Assembly (NCBI GenBank): GCA_021778785.1 | Contig: JAJYBX010000001.1 | Coordinates: forward strand, 1-23,271 | DNA length: 23,271 nt | Reading direction: 5' to 3' | Origin: Acidobacteriota bacterium | Lineage (GTDB): Bacteria > Acidobacteriota > Holophagae > Holophagales > Holophagaceae | Shown here: one piece after another, positions 12,662-20,211 of the stretch | How the letters are laid out: each line of letters starts with the position of its first letter | Numbering within the stretch: position 1 is the first letter of the stretch | The notes under the pieces: generated by a model | Told to the model about the DNA's origin: nothing | The model's database searches: none | The model's input: the letters and a program-made list of their open reading frames with translations, nothing else | Program-made: the position numbers and the translations under genes

Positions 12662-14975
12662 AGAGGTCGCCGATCCCCCGCAGGGAGAGCGTGAGATCCA
12701 CCCGGTCCTCACGCCCGCCCGACACCAGGTTCGTGTTCAGCGCCACGTGGGTGAATTTCAGGATGTAGGCCACGCAGGGCTCGACATAGGCGAGGGCGGC
12801 CTGGCTGGAGGAGAACCCGTGGGTGCGGAAGTCGTAGCTGGCGGAGAACTCGACCCGGATCCGGTCGTCCCAGAGGCGGTGGATGCCGCCCACCTGCAGG
12901 CCCTGCTGGCGCACGAGGAACCGGTTGATGCCCGTGGAGAAGTAGGCGAGGCTCAGCCGGCTGGCATCCTTGGATTTCAGGTCCAGGCTCAGGGAGTTGT
13001 CGGAGCCGCCCGCCCCCAGGTCCGAGGATCGCCTGAAGTTGATGCGGAACCGCTCGTCCGGCTCCACGCTGAGGTCCGTGTCGAGGGAGGCCCAGCCCTT
13101 CTTGTAGCGGCCGTCGCTCAGGATGATGGGGGTGGAATAGTAGCGGGTGGAGATGCTCAGGCGGGCCAGGTCCGTGAAGGAGCCGCCGCCCAGGGGGCGG
13201 CCCAGGAAATGCTGCTTGAGGCCCAGTTCCAGGCTGCGCTCGCCGGAGGCGCTGTCGTTCACGCCCGGGGAGGAATCCACGGCGTCGAAGCGCGGGACGG
13301 CCCCGGCTTCGGCGTAGCCGCTGGTGTTGGTGAACCCGAAATAGGGCTCCAGGATGTGCTTCAGCTCGCCCGAGTAGCCCAGCAGCGAGAAGTGCTGGAA
13401 GGTCCGGCCCACCTGGGGGCCCGAGAGCCGGAGGTGTTCCGAGCCGACGAGCCGGGTGGCCGAGGGGCCGTCCACCTGGAACGGGCTGTAGGCCGACAGG
13501 GCCGCGGGATCCACGGCGCTGCCGTTGGTCCCCGCCGAGGGGTCGAAGATGGGGTAGCGCAGGGTGTTCGAGTAGTGGGTCACCCGCGCCCCCACTTCCA
13601 GGTCCGCCCGGAAGGGGCCCCACTGCCCGAGGCGCCCGTGGAGGCGCGTGGCGGCGTCCTCCCGGCCCCAGGCGAAGTTCTGGGAGGGGGCGGTGGCGGT
13701 GCTGTCGATGAGGTAGGCGAAGCGGCCCAGGCGGACGCCTCCGTCCAGGTAGAAGGGGCCGAGGACCGGCACCGGGAAGAACCGGAATTCCGCCTGGGGC
13801 AGGGTCCGGCGCCGCAGGGAGGCCGGGAAATCCGGGCTGTAGAAGGGATCCCCCTGCTGGGTGGTGTAGAAGAACGAGCGCTGCTCGGCCATGGACAGGC
13901 TGAGGCTGCCGAAGGTGGTGTTCCGGCCCAGGTAGAGGGCGGAGTCGAAGCTCGGGGCGCCCAGCCGGCCCAGGCCCTTCCCGAAATCCGCATCCACCAG
14001 GTTGTCGGAGGCCTGGTTCACGTCGGCGGTGAGCTGCCAGCCATCCTCGCGTTGCCACACTTCCTTCAGGGAGTACCGGTAGCGCTGGATGCCGAGGGTG
14101 CGCTGGTGGATGGTCTGGCCCGAGAAGGCGCCATAGTGGGTGGGATCCGGCTGCCACCGCAGCTCGCCGCCCCAGAGCATGCCCTCCTTGCTGAAGTACT
14201 CGGGCGAGAAGGTGGCGTCCGCTGTATCCCCCATCACCTGGTAATAGGAGAGCCCCACGTGGGTCCCGAAGGAACTGGAGGCGCCCAGGGTGGGCGGCAG
14301 GAGGCCCGAGGTGCGCTTGGCCTGGGCCGGGTAGAGGGCGTAGGGCAGGTAGAAGATGGGGACGGGCCCGAGGCCCCGGAGCTGGATCCGCGGATTCCAG
14401 AGGGTGGCGAAACCGTCCAGGTTGACCTTCAGGCTGGTGAGCTTGGCTTTCCAGCCGGGCTTCTCCTCGGGGCACGGACTCAGCTCCACCCCTTGGAAAT
14501 CCCAGAGCTTCAGGGTCGTGAAGGCCACATGGTCGGAGCGCAGGGTCCAGCTCGGGGGCAGATCCATCTGCAGGGCCCAGGCCTCGCCCGACCGCCGCTT
14601 CCAGTCCATGCGGAGCCGCTCGCACCGCAGGCGCAGCCCCGGGGCCTCGAGGCGGATGTGGCCCTCCGCCTCCAGCAGGCCCTCCTGGATGCTGTACTCG
14701 ATGTGATCGGCCAGCAGGAGGATGCCGTCGGCCTGGATGGCCCCCTGCTCCAGGATCCACGTATCGCCCTCCTCGCTGACCTTGTCCCCCCGCCAGTCGA
14801 AGGGCACCCGCCCGCCACCGGGACCCAGGTCCAGCTGGAAGGGCCTCAGGGGCAGCAGCTCGGCCGGCGTCGGAGCCAGAAAGGGCGGCAGATCGGGGAT
14901 GGTCGGCAGGCCCTGGGCCGTCAGGGCCGCGGCCACCGCCCCCAGCGCCAGGCCCCTGCTCCGCCCCCGTCCCAT
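12645..14975 (-). CDS. lptD: LPS-assembly outer membrane protein LptD
   Basis: Outer-membrane beta-barrel that, with LptE, inserts LPS into the outer leaflet. 776 residues (E. coli 784). Seen: an N-terminal signal peptide (about residues 1-22, MGRGRSRG then a hydrophobic Ala/Leu run), an OstA-like jelly-roll region about 60-160, the LptD core motif with C168 (SPCPEEKPGW) and IFYLPYALYP, then a long series of aromatic, alternating strands, and C734 in the near-terminal YVEPC. C168 and C734 match the two conserved Cys positions. Only one such pair is seen, whereas E. coli has two disulfides. The start is ATG 14975 with GAGG five nt upstream; the frame extends 12 codons further but without support. 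Seven bp after the ZIP gene, third in the rng-zip-lptD unit. No terminator is visible at the 3' end, which overlaps the cyclase gene. Confidence 0.94.
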   Translation of the reverse strand: MGRGRSRGLALGAVAAALTAQGLPTIPDLPPFLAPTPAELLPLRPFQLDLGPGGGRVPFDWRGDKVSEEGDTWILEQGAIQADGILLLADHIEYSIQEGLLEAEGHIRLEAPGLRLRCERLRMDWKRRSGEAWALQMDLPPSWTLRSDHVAFTTLKLWDFQGVELSPCPEEKPGWKAKLTSLKVNLDGFATLWNPRIQLRGLGPVPIFYLPYALYPAQAKRTSGLLPPTLGASSSFGTHVGLSYYQVMGDTADATFSPEYFSKEGMLWGGELRWQPDPTHYGAFSGQTIHQRTLGIQRYRYSLKEVWQREDGWQLTADVNQASDNLVDADFGKGLGRLGAPSFDSALYLGRNTTFGSLSLSMAEQRSFFYTTQQGDPFYSPDFPASLRRRTLPQAEFRFFPVPVLGPFYLDGGVRLGRFAYLIDSTATAPSQNFAWGREDAATRLHGRLGQWGPFRADLEVGARVTHYSNTLRYPIFDPSAGTNGSAVDPAALSAYSPFQVDGPSATRLVGSEHLRLSGPQVGRTFQHFSLLGYSGELKHILEPYFGFTNTSGYAEAGAVPRFDAVDSSPGVNDSASGERSLELGLKQHFLGRPLGGGSFTDLARLSISTRYYSTPIILSDGRYKKGWASLDTDLSVEPDERFRINFRRSSDLGAGGSDNSLSLDLKSKDASRLSLAYFSTGINRFLVRQQGLQVGGIHRLWDDRIRVEFSASYDFRTHGFSSSQAALAYVEPCVAYILKFTHVALNTNLVSGGREDRVDLTLSLRGIGDLFSYRR

Positions 14976-14982
14976 GGCCGCC

Positions 14983-15708
14983 TCAGTGGACGTGCGGCAG
15001 GAAGCGCGCACTCAGGAGGAAGATGGCCACGCCCGCCAGCAGGGCGATCGCGCCGCGGGGCCCGGGTTCCTTCTGGACTTCGGGCAGCAGGTCGGAGCTG
15101 GCGACATACAGGGCCAACCCCGCCGTGAGTCCCAGGGTAGGGCCCGTGGGCAGGTGCAGCATCGCCTGACCGGTGGCCCCGAGCAGCGCGGCCAGGGCCA
15201 GGGTGGCCGCGGCCAGGAGCGCCCCGCGCTTCCCGAAGCCGCGCACCAGGAAGATCGAGGCGATGGTTCCGCCCTCCGGAATCCGGTGGAGGAGGATGCC
15301 CAGCACCACCAGGGGGCCCAGGTTGCTGCCCATGGCCAGGGCGGCGCCGATGGAGACGCCATCCATGAGGCTGTGGAGGGAAAGCCCCACCAGGGCCATC
15401 ACGCCGCTGATGGCCGAGCCGCGATGGGTCTCCTCGCCGTAATGGAAGTGCAGGGTGATGCCGTGCTCCATCACATGCACCATCAGGTAGCCCGCGAGCA
15501 CCCAGAAGGCGTTCCGCTCGCCGCCCACGGCGGATTCGAGGCATTCGGGGATCACCCGCACGAGCGTGACCGAGAGCAGGTAGCCCGCGGCCACGCCGGA
15601 GAGCAGGCGCATGTAGTGGGCGCGCCCCTGCAGGAAGCGCACGACTCCCCAGCCACCCAGGAGGGTGGCCAGGGAGGCGAGGGGAGCCATCCAGTAGAGG
15701 GCGGGCAC
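14983..15708 (-). CDS. ZIP-family metal transporter
   Basis: 241 residues with about seven to eight hydrophobic helices. ZIP proteins move zinc, iron or manganese into the cytoplasm. The metal-site motifs are present: H112-x3-D116-G in LHSLMDGVSIG and H141-x3-E145-G in HRIPEGG, both diagnostic. A His-rich stretch (HVMEHGITLHFHYGEETH, about 78-95) lies between TM helices and may bind metal. The metal specificity cannot be told from sequence. The start is taken as GTG 15708, 3 bp after the rng stop; ATG 15690 inside the first helix is the alternative. Neither has a strong ribosome binding site, so coupling to rng is likely. Seven bp separate it from lptD. Confidence 0.93.
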   Translation of the reverse strand: MPALYWMAPLASLATLLGGWGVVRFLQGRAHYMRLLSGVAAGYLLSVTLVRVIPECLESAVGGERNAFWVLAGYLMVHVMEHGITLHFHYGEETHRGSAISGVMALVGLSLHSLMDGVSIGAALAMGSNLGPLVVLGILLHRIPEGGTIASIFLVRGFGKRGALLAAATLALAALLGATGQAMLHLPTGPTLGLTAGLALYVASSDLLPEVQKEPGPRGAIALLAGVAIFLLSARFLPHVH

Positions 15709-15711
15709 GGC

Positions 15712-17934
15712 CTACTCGGCCTTGGGCTTCTTGGCCGGAGCCTTCTTCGCCCGGGGGGCGGCCTTGGCCTTCGGGGCCTCAGTGGGCGTCTCGGCGGAGG
15801 CCTCCCCGGCGGGTTCGGCCTTCCGGGTGCGGCCCTTCGCCTTGGCGGGCTTCTCCGCCGCAGCGGCCATCGGCTCGGCAGCCGGTTCGGGAGCGGCCGG
15901 AACCGCCTCGACCACGGCCACCTTGGCCCGCGGGGTGCGCTTCGGCTTGGCGGGTGCGGCCTCCGCGACCGGTGCCGGAGCAGCGCCCAGCTTCGGGCGT
16001 GGGCTCGGCGTCAGCAGGCTGGCGACCAGGTCCGCCGTGGCCTTCGGAGGTTCGGGCATGGGTTCGAACCCGGCCTCGGAACCGGAAGCTTCAGGACCGC
16101 CATTCCCTGCGCCCTGGGCCTCCACGGCGCGATCCGCCCCGCCCTTCCGCCGCCGGCGCCGGCGCTTGCGCTTGCCGCCCTCGCCCTTGCCTTCGGTGTC
16201 CTCTCCGCCCTCTTCCTCGGTGGTCTCCTCGTCCTCGGGCTTGGCGCTCTCGAACAGGGCCCTCAGGCGTTCCCGCTCGTCCAGTGCCGCCCGCTGCACG
16301 TCGCGGCGGTCGTACTTGAAGGCTTCCTTGCGGGCATCCTTGGCGGCGCCATCGCCCAGGGCCTTGTCGAAGGAGATGGGACTGTCGCCACCGAGGACCA
16401 CGGTCTCCTCTTCGGGAGGGGCTCCCTTCTCGCGATGGGGCTTCGCGGCGTGCTTCTCCGCCGGAACCTCCTCGGCGCGCTCCACCTCGGCGGTCATCTC
16501 CCCGTAGGACATGGACCCGTCGGCCTGGATGAGGATCCGCGCCTCGCTCTGCTCCTCCATCTGGGCCAGTTCGCGCCGCTTCTGGTTCAGCACGGCCGTG
16601 GCGATGGCGGGGGCCAGCTTCACCCGGATCTCGCCGATGCCGCCCTTGGCCAGGATGCCGTGGAGACGCCGCACCACGGAGAGGGCCAGGGCCTCGATGG
16701 TCTTCACCTTGCCGGTGCCCGCGCAGGTGGGGCAGGTCTCGTGGTTGACGTGCTGGAGGCTCGGGCGGATGCGCTGGCGGGTCATCACCAGGACGCCGAA
16801 CCGGTTGATCTTCCCCACTTCCATGCGGGCCTTGTCCGCCTTGAGGCAATCCACCAGGCGGTCCTGCACCGAGCGGATGTGGGCATCACGCTTCATGTCG
16901 ATGAAGTCGATGGCGATCAGGCCGGCCAGGTCGCGCAGCCGCAGCTGGCGGGCCACCTCCTCGGCGGCCTCCATGTTGGTCTTGAAGGCCATGTCCTCGA
17001 CCCCGTCGCCGGAGGTCTTGCCGCTGTTCACATCGATGGCCACCAGGGCCTCGGTCTGGTCCAGCACCAGGGCCCCGCCGCTGGCCAGGGGCACCTTGCG
17101 GCCGTAGACGCGGTCGATCTGCTCCTCCAGCTGGAAGCGCGAGAAGAGGGGCTTCTTCCCCGTGTAGTGCTTCAGCACCTCCAGATGCTGGGGCATGGTG
17201 CGCTTGAAGAAGGACTGCGCCGCGTGGAAGGTGTCCTGATCGTCGATCTGGACCTCCTCGATGTCCGCGGTGAAGGCATCCCGCAGCGTGCGGGTGACGA
17301 CGTCGTCCTCCTGCCAGACCAGGCCGGGCCCGTGGCGGTGCTTGTAGCGGTTCAGCACCTCCTTGTGCATGTCCAGGAGGTATTCCAGGTCGCGCTGGAA
17401 GTCCTCCTTGGTGACGCCCAGGCTCGCGGTCCGCACGATGACGCCGATGTCCGAGGGGATGTCCAGGGTATCGATGAGCTGCTTGAAGTGGCGGCGTTCC
17501 TCGGTGCCCTCGATCTTGCGGCTGATGCCGTTCACGGGATTCCCGGGTGTGATGACCAGGTAGCGGCCCGCCAGGCTGATCTGGCCGGTCATCATGGCGC
17601 CCTTGGAGCCCAGTTCCTCGCGCACGGCCTGGACCAGGATCTCCTGGTCGCGCTGGAGGACATCCTGGATGCGGCCCCGGCGGCCGTCCCCGCTCATGTC
17701 CCTGGGGAGCTCGCCCAGGGGCAGGAAGCCGTTCTTCTGGCCGCCGAAGTGGACGAAGGCCGCCTGGAGGCTGGTGTCCACCCGGACGACCTTGGCCTTG
17801 TAGAGGTTCCCCTTGATCTTCTCGTTGTGCAGGAACTCGACGTCGTAGTCGAACAGGACGCCGTCGATCAGGGTCGCCACGCGGATCTCTTCCGGGTCCG
17901 TGGCGTTGATCATCATGATTTTATTGGGTTTCAA
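15712..17934 (-). CDS. rng: Ribonuclease E/G family endoribonuclease
   Basis: 740 residues. Cleaves single-stranded RNA in rRNA maturation and mRNA decay. Catalytic part about 1-430: S1 domain about 38-120, the 5' sensor/RNase H-like part, the Mg-binding acidic residues in AIDVNSGKTSGD (D301) and AIDFIDMKRD (343-346), and the Zn-link C401/C404 in CPTCAGTG. Conserved sequence continues to about 470. The rest is a low-complexity tail: acidic (EDEETTEEEGGEDTEG), then a basic block (KRKRRRRRRKGG), then a Pro/Ala/Lys-rich end. The length is between E. coli RNase G (489) and RNase E (1061), so RNase E (rne) is an equally fair name. Start: TTG 17934 with AGAGGAG five nt upstream, giving the expected MKPNKIMMINAT opening. 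First gene of rng-zip-lptD. Confidence 0.95.
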   Translation of the reverse strand: MKPNKIMMINATDPEEIRVATLIDGVLFDYDVEFLHNEKIKGNLYKAKVVRVDTSLQAAFVHFGGQKNGFLPLGELPRDMSGDGRRGRIQDVLQRDQEILVQAVREELGSKGAMMTGQISLAGRYLVITPGNPVNGISRKIEGTEERRHFKQLIDTLDIPSDIGVIVRTASLGVTKEDFQRDLEYLLDMHKEVLNRYKHRHGPGLVWQEDDVVTRTLRDAFTADIEEVQIDDQDTFHAAQSFFKRTMPQHLEVLKHYTGKKPLFSRFQLEEQIDRVYGRKVPLASGGALVLDQTEALVAIDVNSGKTSGDGVEDMAFKTNMEAAEEVARQLRLRDLAGLIAIDFIDMKRDAHIRSVQDRLVDCLKADKARMEVGKINRFGVLVMTRQRIRPSLQHVNHETCPTCAGTGKVKTIEALALSVVRRLHGILAKGGIGEIRVKLAPAIATAVLNQKRRELAQMEEQSEARILIQADGSMSYGEMTAEVERAEEVPAEKHAAKPHREKGAPPEEETVVLGGDSPISFDKALGDGAAKDARKEAFKYDRRDVQRAALDERERLRALFESAKPEDEETTEEEGGEDTEGKGEGGKRKRRRRRRKGGADRAVEAQGAGNGGPEASGSEAGFEPMPEPPKATADLVASLLTPSPRPKLGAAPAPVAEAAPAKPKRTPRAKVAVVEAVPAAPEPAAEPMAAAAEKPAKAKGRTRKAEPAGEASAETPTEAPKAKAAPRAKKAPAKKPKAE

Positions 17935-17939
17935 GGATG

Positions 17940-17946
17940 CTCCTCT
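17940..17946 (-). promoter_or_regulatory. Ribosome binding site fixing the TTG start of rng
   Basis: AGAGGAG on the minus strand, five nt (CATCC) before TTG 17934. The two in-frame ATG codons at residues 7 and 8 have no such site, so TTG is preferred. Confidence 0.7.
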
Positions 17947-17956
17947 GGGGCCGGAG

Positions 17957-17971
17957 GCCGCGGACCGCGGC
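17957..17971. repeat. Perfect 15-bp inverted repeat in the rng leader
   Basis: GCCGCGG-A-CCGCGGC. As DNA it is a dyad that could bind a dimeric regulator. As RNA it would fold as a 5-bp stem with a 5-nt loop, 23 nt upstream of the rng start codon. High GC content makes chance occurrence possible. Confidence 0.5.
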
Positions 17972-18179
17972 TGGCGCAAGGCGGGCCCGGCGGCCCTGGA
18001 ATGGTGATGGGGGATGGAAGGTCGGGATGCCGAAGGGGGCCCTGCCCTGGCTTCGGCCGCCCGGATGGAAACGGGGGACCAATCCCCGGGATCAGGAGGC
18101 GACTGCCTCGATCTACCCGCAGGATCTTCAGACATTAAAACAACTTGTTCCTCCCGGGGCAAGCAGGATCGAAGGCGAA

Positions 18180-18197
18180 GTTACAGTGATGTCACAG
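18180..18197 (+). promoter_or_regulatory. Putative Pho box (direct repeats, 11-bp period) upstream of pstS
   Basis: GTTACAG-TGAT-GTCACAG: two 7-bp repeats separated by 4 bp. This is the architecture bound by PhoB and other OmpR-type regulators. Read on the minus strand it is CTGTGAC-ATCA-CTGTAAC, close to the enterobacterial consensus CTGTCAT-AWAW-CTGTMAY; the second unit matches fully and the first has one clear mismatch. A weaker third unit (TTCACAC, 18213-18219) lies two periods downstream. It is 59 bp before pstS, and a PhoB-type gene ends the same operon. The reverse orientation relative to E. coli is a caution. Confidence 0.6.
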
Positions 18198-18243
18198 CAG
18201 ACGACTTGGGGATTCACACCCCCCCTTCAGGCTTGGATCCATG

Positions 18244-18250
18244 AAGGAGG
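18244..18250 (+). promoter_or_regulatory. Ribosome binding site deciding the pstS start
   Basis: AAGGAGG, five nt before ATG 18256. It lies inside the reading frame opened by an earlier in-frame ATG at 18241, which rules that ATG out as the likely start. Confidence 0.85.
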
Positions 18251-18255
18251 CATCC

Positions 18256-19101
18256 ATGAAGTCCAGTTCCCTCGTCCGTGCGGCCCTGACCGCGCTCCTG
18301 CTGGCCCCGGCCGCGTTCGCCCAGACGGTGACCGTCATGGGCTCCACCGCCCTTGGCCCCCTGGTCAAGAAGGCCGCGGAGGACTACATGAAGTCCCACC
18401 CCGGCGTCCAGATCGCCGTGAGCGGCGGCGGCTCCATGACCGGCCTCAACCAGGTCGTCAGCGGCGGCTGCACCATCGGCATCTCCGATGTGTTCGCCAC
18501 CCCTGATCAGGAGAAGACCGGCATCCGCAACTACAACCTCGTCATCGAGCCCTTCACGCTGATCGCCCACCCCGGCGTCGGCGTCGCCAGCCTCAACGCC
18601 CAGCAGGCCGAGGACGTCTTCACCGGCAAGGTGAACAACTGGAAGGAAGTCGGCGGCAAGGACCAGAAGATCGTCCGCGTCAACCGCCCCACCTCCTCCG
18701 GCACCCGCGCCGTCCAGCAGCAGACGGTGCTCCACGGCAAGGAGTTCAGCAACAACCAGCTGGTGCAGGATTCCTCGGGTGCCGTGGCCAACACCGTGGC
18801 CACCACCATGGGTGCCGTCTCCTTCATCGAGCTGGACTTCCTCAACCGCGCCAACGGCCGCTTCGTCGGCATCGCCTACAACGGCGCCTCCTGCACCAAG
18901 CAGGACGTGAGCTCCGGGAAGTACCCCCTCTTCTCCTTCGGGCACGCCTACACCAACCCCGCCAAGACCAATCCCCAGGTCCTGAAGGTGGCCGAGGACT
19001 TCCTGGGCTACATGCTGAGCCAGCACTTCCAGGACACCACCGTCCTCAAGGCCGGCTACATGCCCGTCGCCTACGTGAAATCCCTGAAGACGAAGCTCTA
19101 A
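18256..19101 (+). CDS. pstS: Phosphate ABC transporter, periplasmic phosphate-binding protein PstS
   Basis: 281 residues. Binds inorganic phosphate in the periplasm and hands it to PstC/PstA. A signal peptide is clear: MKSSSLVRAAL then a Leu/Ala core and AFA-Q cleavage near residue 20-21. There is no lipobox, so it should be soluble. Phosphate-loop motifs: VMGSTALGPLV (about 26-36), SGGGSMTGL, CTIGISDVFA, and the SSGTR motif in PTSSGTRA, all typical of the shorter PstS cluster. The start is ATG 18256 because of AAGGAGG five nt before it. It is the first gene of the pst operon, with putative Pho boxes upstream and a 12-bp stem-loop just after the stop, which may raise its yield over the downstream membrane genes. 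Confidence 0.96.
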   Translation: MKSSSLVRAALTALLLAPAAFAQTVTVMGSTALGPLVKKAAEDYMKSHPGVQIAVSGGGSMTGLNQVVSGGCTIGISDVFATPDQEKTGIRNYNLVIEPFTLIAHPGVGVASLNAQQAEDVFTGKVNNWKEVGGKDQKIVRVNRPTSSGTRAVQQQTVLHGKEFSNNQLVQDSSGAVANTVATTMGAVSFIELDFLNRANGRFVGIAYNGASCTKQDVSSGKYPLFSFGHAYTNPAKTNPQVLKVAEDFLGYMLSQHFQDTTVLKAGYMPVAYVKSLKTKL

Positions 19102-19124
19102 TCACCTGCCCAGCACCTGCCCCA

Positions 19125-19152
19125 CGTCACCCGGCGCCCTCGCCGGGTGACG
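19125..19152 (+). terminator. Strong stem-loop between pstS and pstC (partial terminator or mRNA 3' stabiliser)
   Basis: A perfect 12-bp inverted repeat, CGTCACCCGGCG and CGCCGGGTGACG, around a 4-nt loop (CCCT). It begins 24 nt after the pstS stop and ends 18 nt before the pstC ATG. No T-run follows, so it is not a classical intrinsic terminator. In other binding-protein transporter operons such structures protect the upstream message from 3' exonucleases or reduce read-through. That role here is inferred. Confidence 0.75.
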
Positions 19153-19170
19153 GCATGTAAAGGCGGCCCC

Positions 19171-20211
19171 ATGCCAGACGCACCCGACAGCCTGCTCGAA
19201 GCCCCTCCCTGCGCCTCGGATCCTGCGCAGGAGAGCCTCGTCCTGGAATCCCTCCCGAAGGAGCCGGCCTTCCGCCACAGCCGCCTCCAGCGGCTGGCCG
19301 ACCGCTGGTCGCACCTCCTCTTCCTGGCCTGCGGCCTCCTGGTCGTCGCCTTGATCGGCGGGATCCTCTACTTCCTGGCGGCCCGGGGCGTCGGGGCATT
19401 CATGCCCCTGGCCGGCAACACCGACAAGATCCTCACCTTGAAAGAAGTCTTCCTCTCGACGGACTGGGACCCCAACTCCGGAAAGTTCGGGATCCTCCCG
19501 TTCATCGCCGGGTCCCTGTCCGTGACCGGCCTCGCCCTCCTGATCGCAGCCCCTGCGGGCATCCTCACCGGCGTCTTCATCGCCAAGCTGGCCCCGGGCT
19601 GGATGAAGACCCTGATGCGCCAGGTCATGGATCTCCTGGTGGGCATCCCCTCCGTGGTCTACGGCATCTTCGGCCTCATGGTGGTGCTGCCCTGGGTGAG
19701 CGGGAAGTGGCTCTCGGACTCTCCCGCCGCCGGATTCGCCGTATCCGCCGCCATCCTCGCCGTGATGATCGTCCCCACCATCGTGAGCCTGTCCACGGAC
19801 GCCTTCGAGTCCCTCCCCCTCACCCTGGAGGAGGGATCCCAGGCCCTCGGGTCCACCCGCTGGCAGGCCATCTGGCACGTGCTCATCCCCGCGGCGCGGC
19901 CGCGGCTGCTGACGGCGACGGTCCTCGGCCTGGGCCGGGCCATCGGCGAGGCCATGGCCATCCAGATGGTCATCGGCAACAATCCGCAGTGGATCGCCCT
20001 CATGCGCCAGTCCACCGACCAGACCCCGATCCTCCGCTTCCTCTTCACGCCTGCCGCCACCCTGACCACGGAACTGGTCCAGGAACTCCCGAACACCGCC
20101 GCCGGGTCCACCTGGAACAACCTCCTGTTCGCCATGGGGCTCCTGCTCTACCTCATGACCATGCTGATCATCCTGGCCACGCGCCGGCTGGGCCGGCAGA
20201 GGAACGCCTGA
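19171..20211 (+). CDS. pstC: Phosphate ABC transporter permease PstC
   Basis: 346 residues; one of the two inner-membrane channel subunits. A hydrophilic N-terminal segment of about 45 residues precedes TM1 (about 48-70). Further hydrophobic segments near 110-135, 158-180, 188-210, 250-272 and 310-338 make about six. The permease-ATPase coupling loop is visible ([16 protein letters not shown], about residues 219-234), as is the GRAIGEAMA motif of PstC. The start is ATG 19171, with AAAGG seven nt upstream; an in-frame GTG at 19147 falls inside the intergenic stem-loop and is less likely. It ends in TGATG, sharing one base with the pstA start. Confidence 0.95.
   Translation: MPDAPDSLLEAPPCASDPAQESLVLESLPKEPAFRHSRLQRLADRWSHLLFLACGLLVVALIGGILYFLAARGVGAFMPLAGNTDKILTLKEVFLSTDWDPNSGKFGILPFIAGSLSVTGLALLIAAPAGILTGVFIAKLAPGWMKTLMRQVMDLLVGIPSVVYGIFGLMVVLPWVSGKWLSDSPAAGFAVSAAILAVMIVPTIVSLSTDAFESLPLTLEEGSQALGSTRWQAIWHVLIPAARPRLLTATVLGLGRAIGEAMAIQMVIGNNPQWIALMRQSTDQTPILRFLFTPAATLTTELVQELPNTAAGSTWNNLLFAMGLLLYLMTMLIILATRRLGRQRNA

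Larger units (their letters stand above)
17935..18255. other. Intergenic region between the divergent rng and pstS genes
   Basis: About 320 bp with no believable gene. From the rng side it holds a perfect 7-1-7 dyad (17957-17971, GCCGCGG around a central A), a hairpin with a 7-bp outer stem (18029-18035 with 18051-18057) and a 4-bp inner stem (18037-18040 with 18044-18047), and a small 5-bp hairpin (18074-18078 with 18083-18087). A locally AT-rich run lies at 18131-18150 (ATTAAAACAACTTGTT). Pho-box-like repeats and the pstS ribosome binding site follow. The rng leader would be the minus-strand transcript of the left part. RNase E messages in other bacteria are autoregulated through leader structure, so these hairpins may matter, but that is inference. 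No clear -10/-35 pair could be fixed for either gene. Confidence 0.6.

Noticed and set aside
14722..18138. 1138-codon plus-strand open frame opposite lptD start, ZIP and rng
   Set aside because: It spans three clear minus-strand genes and has no family features.
18014..18244. 76-codon plus-strand open frame in the rng-pstS gap
   Set aside because: It covers the putative Pho repeats and the AT-rich stretch, has no ribosome binding site, and its translation lacks any structure.
18241..18255. Earlier ATG for pstS at 18241
   Set aside because: The AAGGAGG at 18244-18250 lies within these codons and points to ATG 18256, which gives a normal signal peptide.
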